A stretch of DNA of 64,000 nucleotides from Helianthus annuus. Lineage: Eukaryota > Streptophyta > Magnoliopsida > Asterales > Asteraceae. The notes below the pieces were generated by a model. It made no database searches, was not told where the DNA came from, and was given only the letters and a program-made list of their open reading frames with translations. The position numbers and the translations under genes were made by a program. Position 1 is the stretch's first letter; each line of letters starts with the position of its first letter. Positions 24,411 to 37,255 of the stretch are shown piece by piece. The stretch is from assembly GCF_002127325.2 (NCBI RefSeq), contig NC_035447.2, forward strand, positions 30,439,249 to 30,503,248. Direction: 5' to 3'.

Positions 24411-25889
24411 TGACTTATTGGCGGAACATATCCTTAAATCCTTAGGGTGCCATACATCGCGAGCTCCACCAAGCTCCTTAAATAGGTTTTAGCTCATAAG
24501 TTATTTGATCTTGATATATTCGATTACCTCGAATGATTTCATATATTCAGAGCTTACTAGTCTGACAATTAACAGACTGGCACACCTTTCCAGGGTGATA
24601 TCTTTTGTTGAACCTTATCTCTTAACAAGAACTTAGGAGGTTTGCTAATTCCATGAATCCTTGATTCTCTGCCGAATACTGGCAACTTATAGATGGTTAT
24701 GGATTTGCTCGATCTTATTCGTTGTTCCCAAGGCAACTTTTAGATCCTGATAATTGGACTTACCAATTCTCTGCCTAGCAATAGATGTTTAACATCTTAT
24801 CTATACAAGGTCTCCCAAAGGAGCAGCGTTGATACTTATATAACAACTATTACCGAAAAGCTTATCTTAAGGCGATATGGTTATTCCAATCACTGCTTGA
24901 CTAATCTCAAAGAATAGTTGTTCCTTACAGCTAGTCGAATAAATCGACGATCCTGGCAGCAATCTGGGGATTCCTAGTTATTGCCTGAATAGGGTTGCGG
25001 TAATCAATGCATAAGCAAGATGAACCGTCTTTCTTATTTAAAAATCGGAGTTCTTAGAACCTTGAATTTTGGCTTTACGAAACCTTATCCAAAACTTATT
25101 TATTTGGCTCTTAGTTCTTCCTATTTCGTTGGTAATAACAGATATAAGATTCTTACAATAACTGCAGCCCTAAGCGGGATGTTTGTCCTAACATCCTCTT
25201 GCCTCTCAGAAGGTAACCATGGTAATTCTTATAAAGAAGCTAATTATGACACATAGAGATGTCAGAGATTTCCGCATTCTCAGGCTTTGCCTCATCTATC
25301 GCTGTCGGTGTCAGATAAATGACACATTCCTCTTACCATTGCAAGGATGCCCTAAGTAGAGACACTTATAAGGACATTTTTATATTGGATATCTTCTTTG
25401 AATACTACTAGTCGACTTTAGTACAATATGACCATTGGGATATCTTCGGGGATCCCATGCATTAAACCTCCATACTGATCAGGCATGGAAGCAATCTATG
25501 GGACACACTAGGATACGCAAATCCTCATATGGTACTCTTTATCAAACATAGTTTGGCATTCGCAGACGATAGAAAACAATGAGAAAAATAATAAAATAAA
25601 ATAATTAGTATATATTGTCGTACTCTTTCTGGGGGAGAGTACTCCAGATTCTTATGAAAGGATTATCTCCGAGGATGGGATAGAGGTCATTAAAGATTCC
25701 ACTGGTAAGTTATACCTCATATTTAATATATGAAGTCCTTATGAATGTAATCCAGAGTTTGCTAAGCTTATGGTTTGCTAAAGTTTTATTATCCCTTGCA
25801 TTAATGCAAAAATACTTGGCAGTCATTATCAATGCTAAATGGTATAGGACGTACCTAATGCTATTATCGATGTGCACCATCTCAGGTAT
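24411..25889 (-). pseudogene. Decayed protease/RT region of element A
   Basis: No long frame is open. Near 25045-24930 the minus strand still encodes KKDGSSCLCIDYRNPIQ and then ARIVDLFD and a stop, recognisable as the RT motif region. The YxDD box was not found. Many stops and indels show that pol was long dead, in contrast with the nearly identical LTRs. Confidence 0.7.
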
Positions 25890-27062
25890 TCAACCGGTAG
25901 TCCAGGTGGTTCCTTTCTTATCCTTTCCAGACCTAGCTGCTCCTTTCTTGGCAGCCTTAGGGCAATTAGTACTGATGTGCCCCTTTTCACCACAGCTGAA
26001 ACAGTTTGCATCCTTCATGTCCCTACATTCGTGGGACTGGTGGCCAGTTCTTTTACAGATGCCACATTGCTTTATCTTTTGGCTTAATCGACACTGCCCC
26101 CAATGTCTTCTTTTACAGGTTTTGCATGTAGGCTTTTTGTTGGAATCCTGTTGGTTATTGTTGAGCTTGGATTTGCTCTTCTTAGGATTCTGAGAGTTAT
26201 CCTCCTCCCTTTGTCTTTTGTCATTAGTTTCATTCATGAACGACCTTTGTCTCACTACATCTAGAGTGAGAGACAAGGATAGATCTACAGCTGATCTGTA
26301 GTTGGTTGGCCTTGAAGCCTTAACATCCCCTTTTATTTCTGGTGCCAAACCACCGATGAAACGCGCAATGCGTTTTGGTTCCGGGGTGATTAAATAGGGT
26401 ACTAGTCTAGATAGGGAGTTGAAGTCGGTAACATATTGCTGACAATTTAGGTTTTTCATTGTGAGATTCAGAAAATCTGTCTCCACCTTTTCCACTTCGT
26501 GCTGTGGACAGTAGTTCTCTTTGATAAGGTCCGCAAACTTGGACCATCCCATAAGGTATAGGGGAATTTTCCCCGTGGACTGCATCATGGCCTTCCACCA
26601 TACAAGAGCCTCTCCTTTAAAAGATTGTGAAACAAATTTTACTACATCCTTATCAGCACAATCGCTGATGTCCACAACCGTTTCCATTTCCTCAAGCCAT
26701 TCCATAGCATCAATTGCTCCTTTTTCGCCATTGAAATCTCTGGGTTTGCATGAGATGAAATATTTGTAGGTGCACCCGCCCTCAGTTGAACGGGGCTTAT
26801 CATAGAGTACTAACTCCTGAGGTTCGCTCTTTTCATCTGAAGAGTGAACGGAGCTCTCCTTTCAAGCTGATGTATGCGTTTCCGTATGGATCTTTGAGTG
26901 AGTGACACTCGGTTCCTTTTTGTTCTCAAGCACCTTATCCACAACTTCACTAATTGCTGCGCTAATCAAGGCCTGAAGAGTAGTGCCATTAACATTTATA
27001 TTTATACTTGCATTCTTGTTTTTAGCCGCTGCATCACTGTGTGCTTCGTCGGAAACCTCCAT
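25890..27062 (-). pseudogene. gag of element A, interrupted by one in-frame TGA
   Basis: From the ATG at 27062 the frame runs 66 codons, meets TGA at 26864-26862, then continues in the same frame without a further stop for 52 codons to MEWLEEME and on to 25890: about 390 residues in all. The core gag fold is seen in AIDAMEWLEEMETVV, FKGEALVWWKAM and IARFIGGLAPEIKGDV. Two CCHC knuckles lie near the end: CGICKRTGHQSHEC and CFSCGEKGHISTNC, both with complete ligands. The upstream segment ININVNGTTLQALISAAISE looks helical. Gag packages the RNA; this copy would need stop readthrough or help from relatives. No protease domain follows in frame. Confidence 0.82.
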
Positions 27063-29707
27063 TCTGGAGCTTTGGCACTAACACCAAAATAACATATGCT
27101 TAGATGCAAGTTATTATGGAATCATCGTAACGGATGATTTATAAAGTCATGGTATTACTAAACCATAATGGCTGTTAGGTTTATAACTTCCTTATAGTAT
27201 GCTACTAGAAAGTATGTCAATTATATTTAGCCTAGGTCAAAAAGGACCATCAATTGTGTTTATGGTTTGGACCGAGTCCATTACCTATTGACTGGGAATC
27301 ACAATGTCACAACTGTCCTTGTCATAACGACAATCTTTAGATAGTTGGAAGGCTTGCCATGAAGGACATTAATAATCATAGGCCCGAAGGCCTTGTCACA
27401 GAGGACATACAAAATATGGCACTTAAGGCATCAATATATAAGCTGCAATCCTATTGGATCAGAGATCTTAAGGTTCGAACATAGTTCTTCACCTTTGGAC
27501 AGAGAGTCAGAGACTACAACCGTCATCTTGTGGAAGATAATTTATTTGCCACAAAGGCTAGTCAATGTACATCATTCTGACTAACTAGATGATTGTGAGC
27601 CCCAGAGGAGTCAGCCATGGTGAAGCCTTGAAGGCCAACTAACCATGAAGAAATAGCTTACTTAATTATAGGGAATTGTCGAACTTGATAATTTAAATAG
27701 CCATGGTGCAAACAAACCATATAGGCCAATAGATAGTATTTAGTTTATTTGATCATGTCTTGCCTAGATTTTTAAATAAACCATCTTTGGCGTTCTTAAA
27801 TGGAATAAATCCTTTATACTTACTAGACAGGGGACATAAGTCACGACTGTCAATGTCATAGCGACATCTTATATAGCACAACGGCTTGTCCCATAGGACT
27901 TTTCGATGGCACAGAAGCCTTGTCACTAGGGAAATTTTTAATACATAATCAATGATTCCTCTGGATCGGAAAATTTCATAATTCATTGTCTTGACAAGAA
28001 GTTATGAAATAATACTATCGTTTTCATGTATGCATCTTTGCCCGTAGGTATACATCCCAGTGGATGTTTAGATGTGTACATCATGTTCGACGTTTATTAG
28101 CCATGATTCCTATCGATCATATGGGCTAATTAAGGGGGTTTGGAAGTTCCTAATATAAAGGTGACAATCGCGATTTTATCGCATCACTGTTGTCGGGAGT
28201 GTTAACACGTTTTCAAGTGTTAATCAGGATCTGAATCTCTTCTAATCAGGTTTTACCGTCTTAGCAAGGTCTTCAATGACATTCAAGCTAGGTCAAACCT
28301 TTTAAGATTCTCCTTTAATACATACACTTAACAGAAAAGGAATAAAGCTTATTTTATTCAGGATTTTTATCATGAATCCTAATTTATAAGTGAGTAATAG
28401 CACAAATGGCCTAGTCGAGTAGACAAGTTTAATTTATAAGCCATGATCGTCTGGGATCAAGGCATTTAGTAATAGCACAAAGGCTTAGTCACGAGGACAT
28501 TTATAAATGATAAGCTAGGATTTCAGAGAATCGAAGCCTTGAGGTTTGAACCTAGTTCATTACCTTTTTCTTGACAGGGAGTCATAGACCACCACTGCCT
28601 TTTGTCTTATATGACAATTAGTATGGCCCGTAGGCGCTACCTCACTATTGGATGTTTAATAAGTTTGGCCCGTAGGCACTACATCACTAATGGATGGCTA
28701 TTTTACTTGCAGGGAATTTTAAACAAATCCCAATTTTCAAATTTATTACCCGTAGGCACTTCATCCTTAAAGGATGGCTATTTTACTTGCAGGGAATTTT
28801 AAACAAATCCCAATTTTCAAATTTATTACCCGTAGGCACTTCATCCTTAAAGGATGGCTATTTTACTTGCAGGGAATTTTAAATAATTCCCAATTTTCAA
28901 ATTTATTACCCGTAGGCACTTCATCCTTAAAGGATGGCTATTTTACTTGCAGGGAATTTTAAATAATTCCAAATTTTCAAATTTATTACCCGTAGGCATC
29001 AAGTCATTATCAGACTTGTATACAGATATAATCTGTAGATAATTTATAAAAAGAGTGGCTTGTGTGATTTTACAGGTCACGCTTAGCCAGGGGTGTTAAC
29101 ATGTTTACAGATGTTAACAGAGATTTGAATCTTTTCAACCAGGTTTTTACCATATTGGCCAGGCCTTTTATTAAGACATTCAAGCTAGGTTTTACCTTAC
29201 TAAGATTCTTGTTAAATGGCAAATCAAATAAAAATTGATATTTTCCATTTATTTAATATTTCTTATTTAGAATGAGAGTCCAAACGTAATCATTCCATTA
29301 TATAAAAGTAAAAGTATAAAGTTGCCCTAAGCGGGACTTGAAAGAAATAATGTTGTCCTCGCAGGGACTGAAAGATAAATATGTCCTTATAAGGACTAAT
29401 AAGGAAATGATCTTCAGTAAAAGGAGCTTCTTCTTCATTTTATTTCTGAATGCTTTCTCCTTGGATGTTCATTTCACTTTAGCCGTGGTACGAAGCTCAG
29501 CATCTCGGGACTCCGGGTGTGGAGAACTCCTATTACGGCTCCTTCGCTTGGCGACGTATCCAATATATAAAATAATTGGAAGCAGTAAATTCCAGATTAG
29601 AATCGGGAGTATTCCTATGTTAAGTCTAGACTCAGAAGGTTAAGGAATGTGCTATTGTGTCATTGAGATTAAACACAAAAAGGCTAGTGTTTAATTCACT
29701 CAATGTT
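27063..29707 (-). other. Long non-coding leader of element A
   Basis: About 2.6 kb between the PBS and gag. Apart from the 80 bp tandem array it has loosely repeated motifs, such as variants of 'gccttgtcacagaggacat' near 27390, 27910 and 28480 and 'cccgtaggc' outside the array (28040, 28625). No protein family was recognised. Confidence 0.6.
28669..28988. repeat. Tandem array: four 80 bp units in the element A leader
   Basis: Units start with CCCGTAGGCACT at 28669, 28749, 28829 and 28909, with a partial fifth at 28989. Three units are nearly identical and the first is a little diverged. A short related piece lies at 28626. 80 is not a multiple of three, so it is not a protein repeat, although overlapping frames stay open through it. 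Confidence 0.92.
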
Positions 29708-29720
29708 GGCTCTGATACCA
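29708..29720 (-). other. Primer-binding site of element A (initiator Met tRNA)
   Basis: TGGTATCAGAGCC on the minus strand, three bases after the LTR end. This is the standard site for plant initiator methionine tRNA and marks the right-hand LTR as 5'. Confidence 0.9.
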
Positions 29721-29723
29721 ACC

Positions 29724-32700
29724 TGTCACACCCCGAATTTCCACGTGTCACCGGTGGGCCCGGTGGGGGTAACGTGACGTAGTTGATAACATCATAGTCA
29801 AACAACACAATATATAAATGCACAGCGGAAGCAGAAATAGATTCATTTCAACTTTACATAAACGTAATATTTAATATCACAAGTAGTTGAAACGGATCCA
29901 CAGGCGGATCAAATAAAATAAGATAAATGTTCAACAGACTTTAGACGCCTAGAACTTGCAAGATTCCTTACTAACGCCCTGAGCAGCTTCCAGCCTATTA
30001 CGTACTTGTACCTGTCACTTAGACTTTGGAAAATACGTCAGTTTTCACTGGTAAATACACTCAACTGACTCATTTGAAAAGAGTTTATGAAAATTGGTTT
30101 AGGCGCACAAGGCACAAAACTATTTTGACACTTGATTAAGATGCACAAGGCAATATTAATCTTTTATACTTGGGACAAACTATATCTCATGTTATCAGTT
30201 TTACATAACTTGCTCTACATACGGGGCCCGGTCCTATGCCGGTTCAAGATTAACCGACACACCACTATTCCCTTATTGGGAATCCCATATTGGGTATAAT
30301 CAAGTAATAAGCATAAAGCATCTGTCAGGTGTATGCCTACACCCCGTGCTTAGGTCGTGGCCATTGCAATTTAATGAGTCAAGGATATCCAGGACACGGT
30401 CGCATTAACCCCCAATGTTTCAGTCAAGCAATACGAATTAAAACAGGTTATTTGAATTTCCCGACACATTGGTCTTCGAATCCCATACCTGACCATGCGG
30501 TATTTATATTACCGTATCCCAAGCCCGTAATAGGGAAAATAAGTTAAGAGTATTTACCTGAGCTAGCTCCTGTCTTAAATAGCAAGAATTATAATAACTC
30601 AGCCGTATTCACTTAAGTAAGCGTAGGTACAATTTACCGGAAGGCTCTAGTCTGGAACGATGGTATAAATAACCAATTAGAATACTAACGGGTCTTTAAT
30701 TTAAGCCTAAGCTTTGACCGGTTAGTTTAAGGATGATACGGTTTACGCACGATTAAGCGAAAGACCGGATAGAATGTGATTTAGACCCGACAAGTTTGAA
30801 TACTTGTATATTATGGGTATACTAAATACATTCTGGATTTTGAAATAAAAATGATAACGTTTGACCCGTTTCGGTCAATTTACGCAAACTAGTTACGTAA
30901 ACCGAATCGAACGCGAAAAGGGCGATACGGGTAGACAAATGATTCAAATGCAAGTTCCCTGATATATATGCTTTAAATATGATATAATATCAGTAAGTTA
31001 TGTTCTATATTGCCCGGAATAATTTTAAACCCGATTTGTGCCTTAGAAGGGCATTTTGGTCATTTAAAAGATAATAAAAGAGTAAAATTAGAAATCTGAG
31101 TTTCGGGTCTGGTTCACACAGTAAATATACTTAATATAACATATTATATCAGTAGGGTATGACCCATATACCAAATTTATCATTTAAAACCAAACTATGC
31201 ACCGTAGGGGTATTTTAGTAATTTCACAAGGGCTAAAAGTGCCAAAACTGGAAGTCTGAGTTCATATACTTATACTTACTGTTTTTATATGAAAATATGC
31301 TAAACACATCAGTAGGTATAGGTCTTATATGTTTAAAACAAGTATAACGCTCAATATGCGCTTAAAACGCTAAATATGCGATTTAAGGGCGTTTTCGGGT
31401 TTTCAAATTAAATCTGAGATTTTTATATTTCCAGAATACTTAAAATAATTTATTCATCATATAAAATCAGTAGAAAAAGGTTTCGGGTCAAAAGGATGTG
31501 TAAAACTCATTTTATGGCTAAAACGGTCAAAACCGACATAAGCTGAAATGACTAGGCGATCTAGGATCCGTTCAGCCAAAAATTAATTAAAAATCATCAA
31601 AATTCCCAGAATATTATATTACTTCTATTGGTAAAGAGTTTCGTATCAAAACGTGGCCAGAAACGGGTTCTACGCGAAAAGGACCGTTTATGTAAATTTA
31701 TAATATAGTTTTACGCTAATGGCCATAACTCACAATCTGGACCACCAACTGATCCGAAATTTTCGGTGCAAGTCTATATATTAGAAATAAAGATTTCTAC
31801 TCTTTCACTTTTCCAAAAATCACGTTTTATATCAAAAAGGGCAAAATAGTCAACTTTATGCATAAATCGGAAACATGCATTCGAATCGGCTAAGCATAGA
31901 CTTATGACATAAAATTTCCAGAAAGTTTAACTAAAATGCCAATGGTCAAAAATGCTCTAACATACAGATCTCACACATGCATGTACGGATCCGAACCGAT
32001 AGTTTACGAAAAAATCGTTTATTAAGACTTTCGGTTCCAATCCGGGTTTACACTAAAGATCGTCGAGTTGATCGTGGTAAAATACATTCTTATATTCATA
32101 ATAAAGCTTTCTATGAAGATCAAACAGATTGCATGTCATCTATATCATTATTCATGTCATTTTTCACAAAAATTGCTTCTGTTGACTTTTTAGAAATAGG
32201 TTTGACTCGACATTTAGCATGCATGTAGTGAGAATCAAGGAGTACCTTTTTGAGGGTTTGTTTCCCATAATATTACCAACATGTATCAGGTTTCAATTCG
32301 AGAAATGACCGATTGAAACTTGTTTAATCAGAAAGTCAAAGCTTATGAACACCCAGTTTGACTTTTAGCAATAATCACAACAAGAACGGATTAAAGATTG
32401 AATTGAGAGCTTACAAGAGTCCTATAGGTGTTTAGTGAACACTAGAATCAGCTTTGATGATCGGATTAACTCCAGAAGGTCTGCCTTGAAGGTTCTTGCA
32501 AGTGAGAGCTTTTGGTTATTATGAAAATGCTCAAGAAATGGCCTTGCAATCCGATTTAAAGCTGGAATTTGAGGCTTACTGTTTGCCTAGCCATGCATGG
32601 CATTTGATTGGAGCAAAAGGAGGCGAGTAACAGCTGTTTACAACCCAAAATCGGACCCAAATCAGCCCAAAACGAAATTTCTGTCGCTGGCAGCCCCACG

Positions 32701-33345
32701 CGGCCCGCTTGGGTCATACCAGGCGGGTCGCCTGACCCCCTGTTCAGCCAAACAAGTTTCATTTTTGGCAGAAATGGTCCCTGAGCTTGTACGCGATGTT
32801 TCGGCTACTTTTCTCGACCCGTAAACCCCCAAACTTGGTTTTTAAGAACCTTAGGACTTTTACCAACATGGAAATGTCCTCGGAACATTTTGCGCTCAAC
32901 CGAAAAGCCATGAAATTCGACGTTGACGCTTTTAGTCCCTTAAGTACGGTTTTGGCCATAACTTTCTCATACGTTGACGAAACTTCATGAAATTTTAACC
33001 ACATATTCTAGTGAGTATATTTTAGCTTCTCAAAGCTTCGGGTCTGCCAAAAGTTCACTCAGAGGTATAAATTAAACATGTTGACACTTTTGGCCCCTAT
33101 AGTTTGCAATACTTCACTTTTGTGCAATTTCCGCGTCGTATGATCCATGAACCATCCGTTTAAGGTTATAATCATTATGTTGGGTTATCATAGAGTCTAT
33201 TTATCCATTGTTGACACTTTGGACCCTTACGTTCCATAGTTTTCACTGTTTGTCACTTTTAGTCCCTCTAAAATATGTTTTCACATAACGGAACTTTATG
33301 ACACGTGTCAAGACATTATTGGACGAAATTTTTCGAGGTGTTACA
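29724..33345 (-). mobile_element. 5' LTR of element A
   Basis: 3622 bp, the same length as the 3' LTR. Differences I could see: two close to the start (29783, 29802), two near 30100-30160, one near 30945, one near 31627 and one near 33272. Confidence 0.92.
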
Positions 33346-34287
33346 ATAGGTTTTGTGAAAATGGGATTCATGACTTGAGTTTAAAGAAATGTTTAATAAC
33401 AGTCAGTCATGAACCTTGTAATTTGTTTTGCTTTGTAAACCATTTGAAAAACGATAACATCAAATGATATATATAGATAAGTGCAAGGTTAAACGAGTAA
33501 CCAAGTAAAATGAGTTGAATACAATAAGTTGTTTTGTAAGACAATGTTTTATGAAAGGTATGTTATTGGTATAAAATGTTATATGTCTAAACTGAAATAA
33601 TTTAGATAACGCTAAGATATGTAATATTATACAAACATTTATATATAGGAAGTACCAGCGGCGTATCCACCATGTTTGCATCATATTACATACTCCACGT
33701 TATTCAAACCATTTACCCAAACCAATCCACCATGTAAATTGTTCATGTATAAACCAAATGTCAAGTGTTATTGTGTAAACCATGTTAAATGTTTATGTGC
33801 AATGAAAACCACCAAATGTGTATGTCAATGTCAACGTGTTTATGTTCAATGTAAATCATGTAATGTGTATCCCAAAATGTATCATGTATGGTAAGCGAAA
33901 TGTATCAACTTAAACCATATGTAAAATGCACAAAACAAGTTGTTGAAGTAACACGTGGTTTAAATCAACATTATGTTCTGTGGAAAAATGCATGCTCTAT
34001 TGATATTAACATCTATGCGGTATTGTAAACTATGCATACATCCAAGCCTTGAGACTGCGGCGATAAACCCTTAAACAAATTAAAGGTTTATCTAAGTTAT
34101 GTATATCGAATTCGGTCATTCCTTCCAGTCCTATCAAACCCAGGACTTCAGGAATGGGAGTTGTCAATTCCTATGGTACCACTACCTACTAACGAACGGC
34201 GTAGCTAATGTTAATGAATGTATTGTCCCATGTTAAACAAACCAAATGTCATAACAAAATGAAGGCATGTGATGTAAACAATTGTAC

Positions 34288-34495
34288 TAAGTATGCTAAG
34301 TAAACATACGAAGCAGAAATGTTCATGTAAATCAATGTGCCCATATGCTGAGTAAACATATGCAGCAGAAATGTTCATGTAAATCAATGTGCCCATATGC
34401 TGAGTAAACATATGCAGCAGAAATGTTCATGTAAATCAATGTGCCCATATGCTGAGTAAACATATGCAGCAGTAATGTTCATGTAAATCAATGCA
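34288..34495. repeat. Four 52 bp tandem repeats in solo LTR D
   Basis: Units beginning CCCATATGCTGAGTAAACAT occur at 34340, 34392 and 34444, preceded by a diverged unit at about 34288. Each contains AATGTTCATGTAAATCAATG. Confidence 0.88.
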
Positions 34496-35605
34496 CTAAG
34501 TACGCACACAATGGGCATACATAGCATAAAATGTAATAAAATCGTGTACTATAATGTACTAACAACATAGCAGGCATATGATGTGAAAACATGGAAAGCA
34601 TGAATGTAACAGATAGGCACATGTGTTTCACCCCAAAACAGTTTGGAAAACAGTAAAAGAGGGGTTCAATGTACTCACATTGACTCCTCGAAAACATGTA
34701 AAAGATGGGGTTCTATGTACTCACCTGAGATTGCTTTGGAGTTCTTGTATAATAACCAGATAATGCTAAAGATCACGGGATATCAAACGGCACCTAATAG
34801 GTAGCTATGTTAATATACCGGACCAAATCGGAAGGATCGGATAGTACACGGGTTCGTAAACCAAACGAGTATGGAGACTCATGTAATATGGTTTAACAAA
34901 GCCTACATACTAAAATGAAACTTAACCTAAGTGCTTACGGTCCATCACGACCCGTTTAGGTAGCTTATGCTACCCTAACGCGTCGCTCGCGTAGAACGCG
35001 TTCGGAACGCCTAACATAGCGACCACAAGGTATAACCTCGGAAGGTTATAGCTATGGTCACCTAATGTGTTTGGTCGGATCCTAATGATCGACCAAATGG
35101 GTCGGGTTCGAAAGTATAAGCGATGGTTTAGATCGCTTACCTTACGACCCTATATAAGCACTAAACTAAAAGTGACGAGCTAAGCATGTTAGAACATGCT
35201 TAACTAAGTTTGAAAACTGGTTTGACATCAAAACAAACGACTTTGATGCCCACGAGTAGCTTGGTTACAAAATATGCAAGAAATGCACATTTTGGCCGAA
35301 ACTACGACTCGTCACTGAGCCTAGATAACGTGGTGATCAGTAGGTATAGTCACTACGGACTATAACCATCGTGATCACGCTCACGTTATGAAGTTCTAAT
35401 GAACTTCGCATCGACCATAAACTGGTCAATGTAGAAAGTCAACAAAACGTCGACTTTCGGACTCGAAAAGCGAATAAAAGAACGAAAGAAGACTTACGGA
35501 GGGTCCCCGAGTGCTAATCTAGATCAAATAGCTCAGGTATGAAACAATGGTTCCAACTTAGAGCCTTAAGATCTGATTTTGTGGGTTTTTGGAAAAAAGG
35601 GGGGG

Positions 35606-35614
35606 TATTTATAG
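35606..35614 (-). promoter_or_regulatory. TATA box of solo LTR D
   Basis: CTATAAATA on the minus strand, about 190 bp downstream of the palindromic CTTACGGTCCGTAAG patch (35800-35850). Its strand agrees with the orientation from the LTR ends. Confidence 0.55.
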
Positions 35615-36683
35615 GAAAAGTGGAACCGTTAGGATCGTTTTATCGAATATCGTGCCACGATCTTGTGCGTACATGTGTTACCTAACTAGATTCACTGAAT
35701 ATGGCCCTTGGCCTTTCATTGGGTGAAAAGGCAATCGGACCTTTCGCAATCTGAAGAGCCAATCAGCATTAAATGTGGGTTCTGCTGTACTGGGGACCCC
35801 TTACGGACCGTATGGATTTTGGCTTACGGTCCGTAAGCCCCTAGTTTGGCAGATTTACCATTTTAGTCCCTGCAGCACCAAAACTTGGCTTTTGATGCGT
35901 TTTTGTACTTTTAAGCCCCGTTAGCCCCATTTCAAAGCTCTAAAATGAAGTTACAGTATAGGGAACTGAAAATGTGCTCAAAAATATGTCGGATGTCGGT
36001 TCGTTTGGCCGTACGGTCGCGATGTTCGGTTAATTACGACGGAATGCGCATAAGCGCGAAAGACGATCCAAATTGCGCGACGAATGGATTTTTCTCATTC
36101 CAAACACTAAGGCATAATACTAGGATGCTTACATAAATTTTTGGATGTCCGGATGTATTCAGAACGTAAGTTATGCGCGAAAGTGCAAACTTGTGCACCT
36201 TTTGACACTTTTAGCCCCTGAATGATCCAAAAGTTTGTTTTAGCATACCAAACCCCTCAAAGCCTATTTCTAAGCTATGTAAAGGATATTTATGGTATGT
36301 TTAACTTATGGACATGTTCCGGAATGTTCGTTACAGTTTAAATTGGCATACTTTCGCAGTTTGTCAAGTTTAGTCCCTGTAAGCGAATTAACTTGTTTTT
36401 GCCATACCAAAGCCTTCAAAACTTATTTCTAAGTTATGTAAAGGTTATTTAAGGTATGTTGAGTATATGTTGATGTTCCGGAGTATTTGTCGCATTAAGG
36501 TGAGTACGTTTTAGCACCAGTTAGTGTATAACTCTCCACAAAGCGATGTGGAGTTTGAAATTGAACAAAAGTCAAAACATGAAAAATGTAAAACACAACC
36601 AAACAAACATTGGGATCAAATAACATTGTTTTATTGATAATTGAACTGTTCACAATGATTACAAGCACAAATGTTACAGTTTA

Positions 36684-37196
36684 AACCCAAAGATCCCGAG
36701 GAAAATTGTGTAACGTGTTACCGAGGAAACAGGTCGTTTAGACCGTTATTCATCGGAGCACTTGTTACCGAGGAAAATTGTGTAACGTGTGGTATAGGAG
36801 TAGAGATCATAGAACTTACCAGAGATCCGGAAACGAAAGGTCCGACGGAGGCAGGGTTTCCTCCTGAGTAGGCGTTGGTAAACAAGTTTGTTCGGAGACT
36901 TTGCAGCATCTCATCTCGCTGTTGCTGCTGCTGTAACTGATGCAACAGATCGGCGTTCCTTAAAAGAAAAGCGTTGTCGAAACTAGGTAACGGCGTGACA
37001 ACTGGGCAGTAACAGACAGCGTGGTGACAGAACTTCCTCCTACAGGATTTGCAGCTGGAGGAACCGACGCAGAGCCTATCGAGGCTGCTGAGGCGACAAC
37101 TGGTGCTGGGGCAATTGTGGAGTTAACGTTTCCTTCCCATAGATCATTGTAAGATGGGAAAGGACTGGTGGAGACTGCTGTCGTTAATTCTGCCAT
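36684..37196 (-). pseudogene. N-terminal part of Tat gag, cut off by solo LTR D
   Basis: The frame from ATG 37196 begins MAELTTAVSTSPFPSYNDLW and is Ala/Pro/Ser-rich. It ends at 36960, with the continuation in another frame (36945-36718: LQQQQQRDEMLQSLRTNLFT, then NDLFPR). This low-complexity N-terminus is usual in Tat gag. It is separated by 17 kb of inserted DNA from the gag core at 19657. A 26 bp motif (GAGGAAAATTGTGTAACGTG) occurs twice about 70 bp apart near the insertion point. Confidence 0.65.
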
Positions 37197-37240
37197 GACT
37201 TCTAAAAAACGAGAACACGGAAACGAATTATGTGAATTCG

Positions 37241-37254
37241 AGGGGATGGCGCCA
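37241..37254 (-). other. Primer-binding site of the Tat element
   Basis: TGGCGCCATCCCCT on the minus strand, one base after the LTR end GAGTCTTCA. TGGCGCC fits the 3' end of a tRNA ending GGCGCCA; the exact tRNA cannot be named from this. Confidence 0.6.
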
Positions 37255-37255
37255 C

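Larger units (their letters stand above)
19963..33345 (-). mobile_element. Element A: recent Ty3 chromovirus-type retrotransposon with decayed pol, TSD ATAGG
   Basis: A 13,383 bp element with two 3622 bp LTRs (19963-23584 and 29724-33345) and exact flanks ATAGG (19958-19962 and 33346-33350). On the minus strand it reads 5' LTR, iMet-type PBS, 2.6 kb leader with tandem repeats, gag, decayed RT, integrase C-terminus with chromodomain, PPT, 3' LTR. By eye the LTRs differ at only about seven positions (about 0.2%). This means a very recent insertion, perhaps below 0.1 million years at commonly used plant rates. The coding part is much older in decay, so the element was probably copied with enzymes made by relatives. 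Confidence 0.92.
19658..36678 (-). mobile_element. Solo LTR D, TSD GTTTA, interrupted by element A
   Basis: The two pieces 19658-19962 and 33351-36678 form one LTR of about 3633 bp, with ends TGTCACACCCCGGCCGCG and AATGTTACA. Exact 5 bp repeats GTTTA flank it (19653-19657 and 36679-36683). No coding region lies in the pieces. Terminal asymmetry and a minus-strand TATA box at 35606-35614 give minus orientation. It is inserted in the gag of the Tat element and interrupted by element A. It contains four 52 bp tandem repeats (34288-34495) and a palindromic patch near 35800-35850. Confidence 0.88.

Noticed and set aside
28602..28988. Regular 80 bp repeats resembling a CRISPR array
   Set aside because: The units abut with no unique spacers, the organism is a plant, and the array lies in a retrotransposon leader.
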